Source: Helicoverpa zea (Eukaryota > Arthropoda > Insecta > Lepidoptera > Noctuidae). Taken from it: a stretch of DNA of 64,000 bases. A program made the translations under genes and the position numbers. Under the pieces are notes generated by a model that saw only the letters and a list, made by a program, of their open reading frames with translations, searched no databases and had not been told where the DNA came from. Location of the stretch: the NCBI RefSeq assembly GCF_022581195.2, contig NC_061482.1, positions 12,090,001 through 12,154,000 on the forward strand, given 5' to 3'. Positions 9,789 through 20,692 of the stretch are shown here, piece after piece; within the stretch, counting starts at the first letter, position 1, and each line of letters starts with the position of its first letter.

Positions 9789-9853
9789 AGCTTCTGCCAG
9801 CGGTTTCACCCGCAAACAAACAAACTCTTCAGCTTTATAATATTAGTATAGAT
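9789..9853 (+). mobile_element. Internally deleted family-A retroposon
   Basis: AGCTTCTGCCAGCGGTTTCA runs almost directly into CTCTTCAGCTTTATAATATT and AGTATAGAT, so the middle is lost. Flanking sequences GTGTTCAGACCACACTGACT and CTAATGTAGTGTGTCACACT suggest it landed inside another inverted-repeat element. Confidence 0.8.
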
Positions 9854-10785
9854 GCGTAGACGCTGACATTCGGCAGCGGACTAATGTAGTGTGTCACACT
9901 ACGGTCCACGTCTGCGTATTGTCTTCAGCTCGGCCGGCGGACTCTTGAATCAAGAATTACTCAATTCTCAAATATTAGCATTCCATATGTTATAAAGGTG
10001 GTACATTTTTATAGTTTAGAAACAATATGGACCCTAAAGGTCGCACTTTAAAGAAGTTGGAAAGTTTAACAGTAGCTTATTACTAAATTGTAATTATACT
10101 TAACAACATATTCAGTAATGTACATGAGATTGTGTTTTGTATTGTGTATTGTATGTGTGTAGGTACTTATTCATATAAATTTTGCCCTTTTATGTGAAAA
10201 ATAGTCGACCGCTCAGCGTGAACTTATACAAGCCGATAGTTTTGTTCACACCATTGGCGTATTGTAAGCTACAGTGTGTTGTCAGCATACTGTAAACGAA
10301 AAATACCGTCCATTTTCACGTTTACACTGGGGCTCACAGTAAGCCTACTTACATTCGGCTGATAGTCAGTTTAGCTTGAACACAGACTAAGTACTCATTA
10401 ACCGACTTCAAAAAAAGGAGGTTCGCAGTTTGACCTTTGTGTAGGTGTGCATGTTTGTAAGTTTCTGCGCCATTTTCTCACGTATTATTATTCATTAATG
10501 TTTTGGTATATTATTTTATTTCAAGTAGGCAAAAAACTCGTTCAAAAATCTCGTGCCGTATCAAACAATGTACGCGCTAAGTGACGTCAGAAACCCTTTC
10601 ACTTTCAATATGCGCAGCTTGCACTATTGATCTGTCGTCAAACATCTCTTCTATTTATACGCTCCTAGTACTTATTGATTAACCGTTCATAGTTTGGACC
10701 CCGCTTTTAGAATTGAGCTACTAGGAAAGCACGGCGGTAGAGGAGGTCGCTTTTACTGTTTCCATTGTTGATTTTATTGATATAC
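9854..10785. other. Mostly unassigned, with one ACCGACTTC repeat end
   Basis: At 10400-10445 the motif AACCGACTTCAAAAAAAGGA is a widespread moth repeat end (also at 17543 and 56425). The rest has no recognised feature. Confidence 0.4.
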
Positions 10786-10787
10786 TA

Positions 10788-11014
10788 TAGTTCGGCCATT
10801 CAGAGAATGCGTTCCTGACACGTCGCGATTGAACTGACGACGTAATAACATTCATTGATTATTGATATAATAATGTTGTTTTAATGCTCCTCAATTGTTA
10901 AAACGGTAAACAACCAGCAAAAATATTTTTATCGTAACTGCAACGCCATTGCAAAGTTACGTCGTCAGTTCAATCGCGACGTGTCAGGAACGCATTCTCT
11001 GAATGGCCGAACTA
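10788..11014 (+). mobile_element. 227-bp MITE family M2, copy 1
   Basis: Ends TAGTTCGGCCATTCAGAGAA and its complement, flanked by TA (10786-10787 and 11015-11016). The terminal inverted repeats run about 50-60 bp through GCGTTCCTGACACGTCGCGA. The TA duplication points to Tc1/mariner-type mobilisation. A nearly identical copy of the same length lies in inverted orientation at 39485-39711. No coding capacity. Confidence 0.93.
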
Positions 11015-11016
11015 TA

Positions 11017-11217
11017 GCGACCCGCCCCGGCTTCGCACGGGATAACAGTATTTCCCCACTATTTAATGGATGTTATTATACATACAAACCTTCCTCTTGA
11101 AACACTCTATCTGATGAAAAAAAACCGCATGAAAATCGGTTGCGTAGTTTTGAAGATTTAAGCGTACAAAGGGACATAGGGACAGAAAAAGCGACTTTGT
11201 TTTATACTATGTATTGA
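11017..11217 (+). mobile_element. Family-A-related short retroposon
   Basis: GCGACCCGCCCCGGCTTCGC at the start, ATGAAAATCGGTTGCGTAGT in the middle and ACTTTGTTTTATACTATGTA at the end make up the usual order of a lepidopteran short element. It directly abuts the MITE at 10788-11014. Confidence 0.75.
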
Positions 11218-11985
11218 TGTATATGCAAGTGGCTTTGTTTGCCTTTTGAGATTACACATGAAAAGGTAGATTTCTAGAACATTCATAATATTTGAATGAT
11301 GTACCTACGAGTAAAAGATTATACATAGTTACCTTTATTACTTAAGTAAAGCGCAAAAATAAGCGCATATTGACATGATTGATTTTGCAAACTTTATAAT
11401 TTAGGGTTTATTAATGTCAACAAAAATGGGAATATACCATCATTAAATCAAATGCCTAGTTTAATGCCTGAACAAGTTTATCAAGACGAGCAGCCAACGC
11501 CTGATTAGCATGGTCCCTTTATCCGCGGGTGATTAGCTACCTACTTAGAGGTGCTGTGATCGTTCGATGCTTAATAACAATACTAATGATCTAATGATAT
11601 TAATTAGTTAGTTATCAGCAAGGATAGCGCGGCACAGAAACTCAGCACCGATGTAATTGCAGTCATTGTTCACGTTGCTACTGATTTGTCTACTTGCAAC
11701 AATTGACCTCTTTAGTTTCGTAATGTTTGCTTAGGAAAGGAAAAAGGACCAATTAATGCTGTTATCAGACATATGTTCCGTTCAGGCAGTGCTATCTCGA
11801 TGGAAAAATTCAGAAGCATTTCAATAATCAATTAACACAAAAGAGGAAAAGACATAAGCTGATTTCTCAATGGTTTTGCAACATCGATAACATGTTTAAG
11901 AAATAAGCAGGATTTCGTTGAACTGAACATAAAATAATGTATGTACGTGACCGAACTGTGCGCAGAACAACAACCAGTAGAATGT
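11218..11985. other. AT-rich DNA, nothing recognised
   Basis: No repeat or exon seen. Confidence 0.4.
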
Positions 11986-12330
11986 AGATCAGCGCCAAGC
12001 GCGGGCGCCGGTGTCGCGAGATGCCGCGTACTTGACCGACGTACTCGAGACCTTAGCCTGAATGTGCATGACTCGATTTTTTATGCGAAGAAACCTCGCC
12101 CCAGTAAGCATTGGACACGACTCGTCCTCCGAGTGACTCCATGCCCTGCACGACACCACGCCACCTCTCTCACGCACTTGACACTGAACTTATTCAGAAG
12201 ATTACAAAGTTGATGCAATGAGTGAGACACTAGAAGTTGATGTAGTCCTTGACAAACGTTGCCAGTATACGAGTCTCTCGGGACGCGTAAGCATTACGCG
12301 CTCGTTAGTGTTACCTCAGCTACATGACCG
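11986..12330. other. Single-copy-looking, GC-richer stretch
   Basis: CpG-rich compared with its surroundings (CAGCGCCAAGCGCGGGCGCC near 11990 and GGGACGCGTAAGCATTACGC near 12280). Open frames of 90 codons (plus) and 62 codons (minus) overlap here without motif. It might be a regulatory or non-coding exon region; the sequence gives no decisive signal. Confidence 0.3.
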
Positions 12331-12990
12331 AAGTAGCATTGATGTTGGAGGCAAACCGATTACGTAGTTAGGCTTGTTTTGTTACCTATTGTTTGCTGAT
12401 AATGTATAAATTGCTGAAACGGTCTGCGTGACGGAGGGTCCGTGTCACAAGTAAACTGCACATATTCGCCTTGATCCGTTTGCCCTGACTACAGCCAAAG
12501 AGAACAAGGCTATACTTTTCAGTTCGAGCCACGATCACTGTTTGAATCATTTGTGGCAGCCGTGTAATTATTACAAGTTTTGCAATTATAAATATTTTTT
12601 ATGGATCCGTGATAAATAGTTGGTTTGAGTGTAAGATAGTCTTCACGGCAATAGATTGCTAGAAAATGTATCTGGCCACTATATTATTATAGCTTAGTTA
12701 GTACCATTATCTGTATGACAATATAATATGAGTGCTGACTAACATGTGCAGCCTCGACATTGCCCCGGATGACAGTCGAAGTGCGAAGCCGGAACAAACA
12801 TGTTCTTGAAAGGGTCACAACGCCGCCAGACACGATAATCAAACTCACAATACTTACATAGGCATACCTACATATTATATAAACACATGAAGTAATTACC
12901 TCAAGAACACCAACAAAGCTTGGCTGTGATATATCGCAAACACGCATTATAATTTCCGTACAAAATGCATTTAATGTTCTTTTATTCCTT
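12331..12990. other. Unassigned DNA
   Basis: No feature supported; the 86-codon minus-strand frame at 12687-12947 is without recognisable character. Confidence 0.4.
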
Positions 12991-12991
12991 A

Positions 12992-13075
12992 ATTATAATA
13001 TTATTATTATTTTTTTTTTATTTTTTTTATTTTTTTATTTTTTTTGGATTTTTTATTTTATAATATTTTTTATTC
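12992..13075. repeat. Low-complexity T/A tract
   Basis: Runs of T broken by single A residues, with the words ATTCCTTAATTAT on both sides of the tract. Confidence 0.9.
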
Positions 13076-13338
13076 CTTAATTATCAATCTATTATTATTA
13101 GCCATAGGTTTAAAGCCAATATCATATGTTCTAAACGAGCCTTTTGTATATACATATAGGTACACCTACCTACATATGATTGTACATATAGATACATATA
13201 CTTGAAGCTTAGTTTAACAGCCAATTATAATCCTGAATCCTAAAACAAATTGCTTTGTTGACCGAAGCTTCTAGAACGAACTGACGTCACCTACACGCAA
13301 CTGACGTCGTTTAACAGATAGTTGGCAAAAACTCATGA

Positions 13339-13362
13339 CGATGATGATGATGATGCTGATGA
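13339..13362. repeat. (GAT)n microsatellite
   Basis: GATGATGATGATGATGCTGA with further GATG units. Position may mark a decayed LINE or SINE tail, but no body is recognisable beside it. Confidence 0.85.
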
Positions 13363-13409
13363 TGTTTAGAGGCCCATTTATCCAAGTTGTAGTAAATAAC
13401 ATAATATAA

Positions 13410-13583
13410 ATCTATATTAATATTATAGAGTTTGTTTGTTTGTTTGAACGCGCTAATCCCAGGAACTGCTGGTCCAATTTTAAAAATAACCCATTTATCG
13501 AGGAAGGCTGTAGGCTACTTTTTACCTGGGTTTGTGCATAATATCCCACGGGATGCGAGTGAAACCGCTGGGAGAAGCTAGTC
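13410..13583 (-). mobile_element. Family-A short retroposon
   Basis: AATATTATAGAGTTTGTTTG at the left and GTGAAACCGCTGGGAGAAGC then TAGTC at the right. The middle (GAACGCGCTAATCCCAGGAA, CCATTTATCGAGGAAGGCTG) defines the subfamily also seen at 31454 and 36838. Confidence 0.88.
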
Positions 13584-13654
13584 TGTAAAAAATCAAGAGG
13601 TAGGTATGTGAGTTAGATTCCAGGTCAAGCATGTACCAATGCAACTTATCAAAT

Positions 13655-13760
13655 CAATCAATCAATACTCTTTATTTTTCAGGCTGCATAGGCCCATAGA
13701 CATATACCTTAAAGACTAACATACATAATAATTATATTATACAACTTATGTATTTCATAT
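13655..13760 (-). mobile_element. Probable LINE 3' tail
   Basis: TCAATCAATACTCTTTATTT followed by CAGGCTGCATAGGCCCATAG looks like the complement of a LINE 3' end with an AATAAAGAG signal. Only the tail is visible. Confidence 0.4.
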
Positions 13761-13829
13761 CATGGACTGACTTTTAAGTTAAGTAAGTAAACATCTCGAG
13801 GAAACCTGTATTTATAAAGTCTGAAATCA

Positions 13830-13930
13830 CCAACCCTCATTGAGCAAGCGTGGTTATTAACGCTCAATCCTTCTCTGTGTGGGAGGAGGCCTGTGCGCAG
13901 CAGTAGGACAATAAAAAGGCTGATAATGAA
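13830..13930 (+). mobile_element. LINE 3' end, C-terminal codons only
   Basis: Reads as ...HWASVV/INAQSFSVWEEA.. with a CAGCAGTAGGACAATAAAAA-GGCTG ending, the C-terminus and short tail of a moth endonuclease/reverse transcriptase LINE. The same piece recurs at 59522-59625. Confidence 0.75.
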
Positions 13931-14208
13931 TTATCCAAGGAAGCGTACATAAAGTTTTTTATTGCATCATTACATAAATTCAATTAGGTATGTTAATACA
14001 GTTTTCAACTCCGGCTTACTATATGGTATCACGAAATTCTTACATACAATTCTTGCACAGATTACTCAGTGGCTTAGAAAAAATAAGGTCTAATAGCATT
14101 GTCTTTTTACGTGTTACAAAAATAATTTGCACAAAAACTGTCATTAAGCTATAAGATATGGGCACGTCTTCAACTAAGTTTTTTGTAAGCATCGATTTAT
14201 ATGGTTGG

Positions 14209-14406
14209 ACTAGGTTTCGTCAGTGGTTTCACTCGTCTCCTTCCGGCCCTACTTTCATAAATACGCTATTTCAAAGTACGCTATATGTTATTCCGATGTG
14301 TAAGCTATGTCATTGTCAAGTTCCATCGCTATCCATTCAGCCGTTACCGCGTGGAGAAGTAACAAACATACCCACTCGCAAACTTTCGCCTTTATAATAT
14401 TAGTGT
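14209..14406 (+). mobile_element. Family-A-related short retroposon
   Basis: CTAGGTTTCGTCAGTGGTTT at the start, GTTCCATCGCTATCCATTCA GCCG in the middle and CGCCTTTATAATATTAGTGT at the end. Confidence 0.75.
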
Positions 14407-16035
14407 GATTTTTGTAAGCTTAGCCATTTTTTGTTCATATTTAGATGTCGCTGAACCTAATGGGGTTATGCACAAATGAGTGCATTAACTCCGTAGACAA
14501 TGTACTTGTCCATTAGTGGTCATTGACCTTTAGATCTACTTGTTTACTATTCAGCATCTAAAGATACACGGATCGCGGATGACACGGTTCATTATTGTAA
14601 AAAATAGTTAATGTTCAGGGTGTTTTCTGTTTCGAATAATATTGAAAATTGATGAAAATTAGACCAACTTCATTCAGGAAAATGTCAATTTTATTGAACA
14701 CCACACCACTACAAGATTTGTAAAAATAGGAGTTTGAAAATGACCTCACAACTTTAAAACTGCCTCTTCCTAATATAAAGCTATTTATATCAACAAACGT
14801 TAAGTTTATCTTCTTTGATGCCCACATGAAAATCCCTTCAAAGGATTAGGGGACATAAAGCATATCATAATTAATAGACTTACCGAATTATCTTGGGTAA
14901 CGTAAAGTGTATGTTTGTACATAATTTTACGAATTTGGAAGGACCTCGTCTTAGAATTCCCATATTTCCTAAGAAAGTCAAATACGGAACATAGTATTGT
15001 ATTTATTGCCTCTTCAAAATAATTCGTCGTGAAACAAAGTTGGCATAAGTAAATAAATGGAATTAAAAATTAAACATTCAAGAATACATAAAAGCTCACA
15101 TTTGAGTTCATATTTTGTTTGACATTTATCAAATAAAATATCAACGAGTTGCGTAACCTAATAGGTTCTATCTTGAAAAACAAAAAACAAACAAAAAAAT
15201 CACGACTGGCCACAATTGCCGTAAAACTCGAAGCTTTTATTGAAAATTGATTGATTACTGGTTACATAACGTATGGTGTCCATTAGATCATGTTACGTGT
15301 GACCTTGACTTTCACCTTCGACATTGGGTGGGTGCGCGCGCGCTGCAGCGCCGACGACGTGATTCGGGACGTTACGTGGCAGCCTTGACTTCAGCCAAGG
15401 TTGTATAGTTTAGTGTTAAACAAGACTGGCCAACAACAACCGACGCATGGTTGCTACATACGCTCGAGGCGGCGCGAGAAACAATAACGTGTCTTCGCTT
15501 TAATTGTGGTCATTAAGACCGTTTGAATTGTTAGAGGAAACTTCTAGTAAATGCAGATGAGGGACACATAATATTTTGTTATTTTAGCAAGAAATATCTA
15601 CATAAATTAAAAATTAATCCGGTCCCTGAAGATGCTTTATTACTTGTCACACCAATCGTATTTTCATTGAGCAATAAAAATAGAACAAGGAAAGGACATT
15701 GTTCCGGCTCCATACATGTTCTGCCTAAGAACCGTTCGAATGGAAAGTGACTTCTATAAACTCTTAAAATTATATGGAATCCCATGAAATAAGTTTTCAC
15801 GAACGGACACTTCAGGAAATTAAAATAATTACGAAAAAAGTTAATATTTTGAGGTTATAAATAAAAAATAACCAAGCTTGCGTGAAATATCAGAGTAGTA
15901 TTATCAAACTACACTATACAAAATATCAACAATACTATATGTTCTCTTCTAGATCTAGGAAAAGACTACTCTACTTGATACTAGGAAAAGAGAAAGTACC
16001 TAGTCAAGTGTAAGATAATTCTTTAACAATTATCA
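14407..16035. other. Mostly AT-rich DNA with one CpG-rich patch
   Basis: The patch at 15310-15490 (GTGCGCGCGCGCTGCAGCGC, GCTCGAGGCGGCGCGAGAAA) resembles a promoter-proximal island but has no adjoining exon that I can support. The remainder, including a 73-codon minus-strand frame at 15579-15800, shows nothing. Confidence 0.35.
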
Positions 16036-16188
16036 TTTTATAAAGTTGCATTTTCTGTCTGTCCCTATGAATGCTTAGACCTTTAAAACTACGCAATGGA
16101 TTTGGGTGTGATTGGAGAGTAGGTCAAGAGGAAGGTTTACACCAAGGTTTTACATTGCCACCGTGCGAAGACGGGGCGTGTGGCTAGT
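16036..16188 (-). mobile_element. Family-A-related short retroposon
   Basis: TTTTCTGTCTGTCCCTATGA, AAAACTACGCAATGGATTTG and, at the right, ACCGTGCGAAGACGGGGCGT then GGCTAGT. It is the opposite-strand relative of the element at 11017-11217. Confidence 0.75.
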
Positions 16189-16436
16189 TTTCATAAATGC
16201 TTAGAATTTGTATGAAAAACAACTACCTAAACGCTTTTGCTTTCAACGTTACGTTTCTTAATATATGTATAGTGAATCCACTTTGGATTTGTGATAAAAC
16301 GCATAAGTATCCAAAATGGAAGAGTTCCATTCACCACAATTCATAAAATATCGATATTATTACGATAGAGAATTATTTATTTAAATGATTGTTAACTACT
16401 TTTATATTAGACAGTTACCTAGCTATCTACATGCCG

Positions 16437-16495
16437 TAAGGCGGGAATCGAACCCGCGGTCTATTACCAAGAAGGCACAGACCATACTAAAATGT
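16437..16495 (-). mobile_element. tRNA-like 3' half (SINE remnant)
   Basis: On the minus strand CGCGGGTTCGATTCCCGCC forms a proper T-arm with the RNA polymerase III B-box. A convincing D-arm and acceptor stem are lacking, so this is a SINE head or tRNA relic and not a tRNA gene. Confidence 0.5.
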
Positions 16496-16705
16496 CATTA
16501 CTACACAAAATAATTTAACAGTTAAAGTAAGGTTTACCAATAACAATGAAAGAGGTTTTCGAGGATGTGCAATAAAAACAATATTTATATTCAATTAAAG
16601 GTTTTTAATCATCAATATTTCTCAATAGTATATTATCTAAGAACTGAGCAGGGGGTTCAATTGAATTTTGGTATCTCGCCCAGCTTAAGTACCAGATAAT
16701 AGTCA

Positions 16706-17152
16706 TTATGTGGGCACAACAGCCCACTGTTCTACGCCCAACGATACAATTGCAACAGTAATGCCTGATGGTAGGAGCTTCTTACAAAGTACACAATTGC
16801 GTCCAACAGTGCATTGCATCTCATTATGCTCGACTGCTTCAGACCAACACGTCGTACATACATATAAGGTCATGAGCTTCAACCTGTAATAAATAAATAC
16901 AATAAAACATTAGTAAATGTCAAGTAACTTGCAATTGTGGCAATTGATTTGAAAACCGAGAAATTGTGTGCTTATGAAAACATAAGTAGGTAGTACATTC
17001 TTATCAAAATTAGAAAAACACTTTCGTAGACCACTTACCATACGGGGAACAGTCCATTGTTGTATGCAACGAAGTATATCTTCGTTTTCTAATACCAAAG
17101 AACCTCCAGCAGATCCACAATTTACACAATATAAACTATATTCTGCATCCAT
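16706..17152 (-). pseudogene. ZAD-like zinc-binding protein, two-exon remnant with 4-bp frameshift
   Basis: Exon 1 (17152 down to 17039, 38 codons) starts MDAEYSLYCVNCGSAGGSLV and ends QQWTVPRM. It is followed by an intact GTAAGT donor at 17038-17033. The 155-bp intron ends in a pyrimidine-poor but canonical CAG. Exon 2 begins at 16883 with VEAHDLIC. There the word ATGT is duplicated in tandem (TATATGTATGTACG near 16860), shifting the frame; past it the reading resumes as CTTCWSEAVEHNEMQC, RNCVLCKKLLPSG and EQWAVVPT to a TAA at 16708-16706. CxxC...CxxC spacing (CVNC, then CTTCW) fits the zinc-finger-associated domain, a protein-protein module of insect C2H2 factors; a second CxxC (CVLC) follows. 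Without the duplication the exon joins in phase 0. It could be a processed-looking gene fragment, or the start of a gene whose 3' exons lie elsewhere; no zinc-finger array is seen. Confidence 0.65.
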
Positions 17153-18257
17153 TGTTGTAATTATAATACAACTAAATTCGATCACAGACAGAGCAATATC
17201 CGAAAATTCCAGGAAAATCCAGTCCTTTACACACAGCCGAGTCTACCAAGTACGCAATATAATCGGAGTCCGTAATCAAGCCAAAGTTGTTAGAATAAAA
17301 CCATGAAACGCATAGAAAATCACAAAAGAAACGATAGTCGCGAAGCAATCAAACTGACTTCTAGCAAACTGACTGAAGTACACCAATGTTGCCAATTACG
17401 AAAACTATAATACTCGAATGCCAAGCATATGCCAAGCTAGAAATTCGCGATTTCGCTTAAAAAATATAGAATACTAGTTTTTTTCTAGCTAGTCAGTTTA
17501 GGTATTTAAATGAATAAAATAATGTTACCAACTAGTTTTAATAACCGACTTCGGAAAGGAGGTTGTCAGTTCGATCCGTATTTACCGAAATCGCAAAAAC
17601 TTCCGAAACTGGCAGCACTGGCTGACGGAAACATTTTATAAGGCATCAATAATTGTGACCCAACTTTTTATTTGGAATTTATTTATTTGAAGTGTCCGTG
17701 GAAAACTAAAATATGTTTCAAACAATATAAAAATAAATGAAAATTATAGTATAATTTATATTCACATCGGTTCTTAGGCCAAAATTGAACAATGTCCTTT
17801 AATGCACAGCCGCTATGGAATTCTTGCACTATATAGAGGTACAGTGTTGTATAAGATCATGATATTGATTCGTCACGATATTGCCAATACAGTTCCGCGC
17901 AACATAACTCTAACTATGATTTCTTACGTGAAAATCGATATACTGACTACACTTAGGTATTAACAACTTTATACTTTTGTTATTAGAATGAAGAATTATT
18001 TTTAATGTACCCTGTACAGAAGAAAAAAACTTTGTGCAATAAGACTGTTGTGGAAACTTGTAGCCACAGTTCATAATAGAATAGCTTAATACTCTACTGA
18101 TCCATATTATCTAATCTTTACATTATGTTTGACCTTATCACACTGAAGCAAGACAGCAACTAATTGAAGTAGTCATCCTAAAAAGACTGCATGTTAAAAA
18201 TACTTAAGTCCCTACCCTAAATAAACCGACAAAAAATCTACCAAAAATAATAATAAT
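17153..18257. other. Putative 5' flank of the ZAD-like remnant, then AT-rich DNA
   Basis: An upstream in-frame ATG exists at 17185. An ACCGACTTCGGAAAGGAGGT repeat end sits at 17544. The rest is unassigned. Confidence 0.4.
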
Positions 18258-18273
18258 AAGTACCACTCGTTTG

Positions 18274-18559
18274 AGTGGCAATGATCTAATAGCCAAGAGC
18301 CTCGACCAACACCTCAGGAGGCTCTCGTTGGGCGGCTGGATCAAGGGACTGATTCAGAAGGCAGTACTCCTTGATACGGCGCGTTTTGTGAGGAGGTTTC
18401 TGTCTCTGGGACCCTAACCACCGGTACCTTGGACCCTGTGCCCGATATCGGTCGCCATCTATTTTTTATATTTTTAAATGTTTTTTTTTTTTATTTTTAT
18501 AATCGAATATTTAAAAATATAAATAATATGTTGTAAGATAAATAAATGAAAAAAAGTAT
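18274..18559 (+). mobile_element. 5'-truncated R1-like LINE with 16-bp target duplication
   Basis: The frame AKSLDQHLRRLSLGGWIKGL continues to AVLLDTARFVRRFLSLGP and a stop, which is how R1/jockey-type reverse transcriptase ORFs end. A 3' UTR follows with CGGTACCTTGGACCCTGTGC, CCGATATCGG and a T-rich then A-rich tail. A perfect 16-bp duplication, AAGTACCACTCGTTTG, is at 18258-18273 and 18560-18575. A second copy lies on the minus strand at 34419-34665. Confidence 0.93.
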
Positions 18560-18920
18560 AAGTACCACTCGTTTGTTTTGTACCACCTAATTAAATCGTG
18601 GTCCAATAAATTCCAATTTTACATCCCGTTATATAATATATTTCCGTCAACAAAAAAATGCCGGATATCATTGAATGTGTTACGTTAACATGACACGGAA
18701 TTCGGTATAAATAGGTACTCATAGGACAAACAAATTGATCTTATGGAAATAATGAATGTACAAAGTCCGTGTATTTTGAAACAACAGTAAGTATCTAGGT
18801 TTCTAAAAGCAATATAACTCCTAATTTCTGGTCCTTCACTTCCACTGCTAAGATTTGGACCTTTTGTGTTACAAATCAATCTAAGAGTCATAAGATTCCA
18901 GTGGGTTCCACCAGCCAAGG

Positions 18921-19115
18921 CCTGCCGGGGCTGCGGGTTCGAAAGAGTTATCGCGGCGCTGGTACATAAACAGCCTATGGAGGAAAATGACTGGTTTTAG
19001 TCAGTAAGACACTCACTCATGAAATATCAGGATTCCATGGTGAGTATGCTGGACGAAGGGACACTCCTGCTAACCCACAGCGGGAGGAGTCTGATTTCCT
19101 TATAAAAAAAAAATA
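18921..19115 (+). mobile_element. Short poly(A) retroposon, second copy
   Basis: CCGGGGCTGCGGGTTCGAAA, GAGTTATCGCGG, GGTTTTAGTCAGTAAGA and CTGCTAACCCACAGCGGGAG then an A tract, colinear with 3863-4020. An internal stretch (about 19015-19065) is longer than in that copy. No target duplication is recognisable. Confidence 0.82.
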
Positions 19116-20240
19116 TTGAATGAATTGAAATAAAAAGTGTTTACAGTACAAAGTTGAGTACCTACCTATATATGTAGTAGGTAGGTCTCGTTCAAATCTC
19201 GTCAAAAGCATAATAATCTGATAGAAATGTATAAATAACTGTCGCAATAACTATCGCTATATTTTGATAATATTAATGAGGTCAATAAATTGCAATCATT
19301 AAGATCTATAATTAAGCCGAAGTTGTCTTTATCTTTCACCTGTTGAACTAAGGTTACGCGCAAGGTACCTTTAACTTGAATTTGGCACAATTCACTTATG
19401 TTCCGGATCTACAAATATAACAGTATAGAACAATCTTAAGTACTTACACATAAAGTTTTTATATTACCCGATGTGATATGACTACTCACAGGTAGCCACA
19501 ATGTCCACATTTATTAAGCTAACAAGATAATTCGCTTTAATCATTGTAAAAAATGATGATTGGAACTTTGTTGAGACAACTAATGGCCGATCTAGGAACC
19601 GATGGATATTATGAAGTTATCAGAAGTCATTACGTGATCATTACAGAGGCATCTTATTCGTGTTTAACCTTCTAGCTTGACGTCACTGGTGGGATGTACC
19701 AAAACCAACCTTGATATACTTCCAAGTGTATAAGAATATTTAATAGTTTCAAGTAATTTTGCTAGACGCATTTCTAAGGTCAAACTAGAGAAATAGCTTA
19801 AAATTATTCGTGAGGCGACAGAGTGTAAATCTGCACAAGACATAGTATAATGACCGCTATGGACCATTCCAAAAAGCTTTTATAAAATTAGCCAAAAAAA
19901 TATATCATTTTCAATATTTCTTTCACCAAAAAAATATTATATTTGTGTACTTCATAATTGGCGTAATGTGAGCTGTGAAGCTACCTCTCATAAATAAATG
20001 AATAAATTGTATTAATATTTTTTACAGGCGACTTAAAATGTATTTTGCTAAATTCTGTTTTGATAAAACCAACATAATTACCTAGATATTACCAGCAGCG
20101 TGTGAACCGACACTTAATTCTGAAGATAACAGTTAAAAGCTCATAGATTAGTTAGTTGACACTCAACTATTTTGTGATTTCCTAATGTAGTTAACGGTTG
20201 TACTATTTACTGGCTCGTAATCATATTACTTATATATTTT
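19116..20240. other. AT-rich DNA, nothing recognised
   Basis: Frames at 19017-19390 and 19664-19867 (minus) are without domain character. Confidence 0.4.
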
Positions 20241-20437
20241 ACTAGCCGTTTTTTGCGGTTACATCCGCGTCCCGTGGGAGCTACAGCCCGCACCGGGATA
20301 AAATATAGCCTATGTTACTTGCAGATAATATAGCTTTCTAATGGTGAAAGATTATTTATAATCGGTTCAGTAGTTTTTGAGTTTATCCATTACAACCAAA
20401 CAAACAAAGTTTTCCTCTTTATAATATTAGTAAAGAT
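20241..20437 (+). mobile_element. Family-A short retroposon, full length
   Basis: ACTAGCCGTTTTTTGCGGTT to TCTTTATAATATTAGTAAAG AT, with GTCCCGTGGGAGCTACAGCC and TCTAATGGTGAAAGATTATT in between. Nearly complete. Confidence 0.93.
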
Positions 20438-20477
20438 ATCATATTATCCAGCCTTAAAGAGTTCCTTAAATATTATC

Positions 20478-20692
20478 ATCTGCCTAGCTTTTTCCCAACT
20501 ATGTTGGAGCGGCTTCCAGTCTAGCCGGATGCAGCTGAGTCCTACCAATATCTTGGGTACATAAAGCTTCTATGACCTCCTCAACCCAGTTATCGGGTCT
20601 ACCCGATACTCCTTGTTAAGACAAGTTGTTGGACTTTCTAAATTCTGACTACCCATAACGACTGCTGAAGATGTTCATATGGCAACTGCATA
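20478..20692 (-). mobile_element. Family-B SINE body
   Basis: CTTTTTCCCAACTATGTTGG AGCGGCTTCCAGTCTAGCCG, CAGCTGAGTCC, CTCCTCAACCCAGTTATCGG and GACTACCCATAACGACTGC are in the order of the complete copy at 51430-51830. It lacks the tRNA-like head. Confidence 0.85.

Noticed and set aside
11941..12213. 90-codon plus-strand frame in GC-richer DNA
   Set aside because: An overlapping minus-strand frame is equally open, and neither has splice context or a motif.
15310..15490. CpG-rich patch as a gene promoter
   Set aside because: No adjoining exon, transcript signal or conserved core promoter set could be supported.
16437..16495. Possible tRNA gene on the minus strand
   Set aside because: Only the T-arm half is convincing; no matching acceptor stem or D-arm was found.
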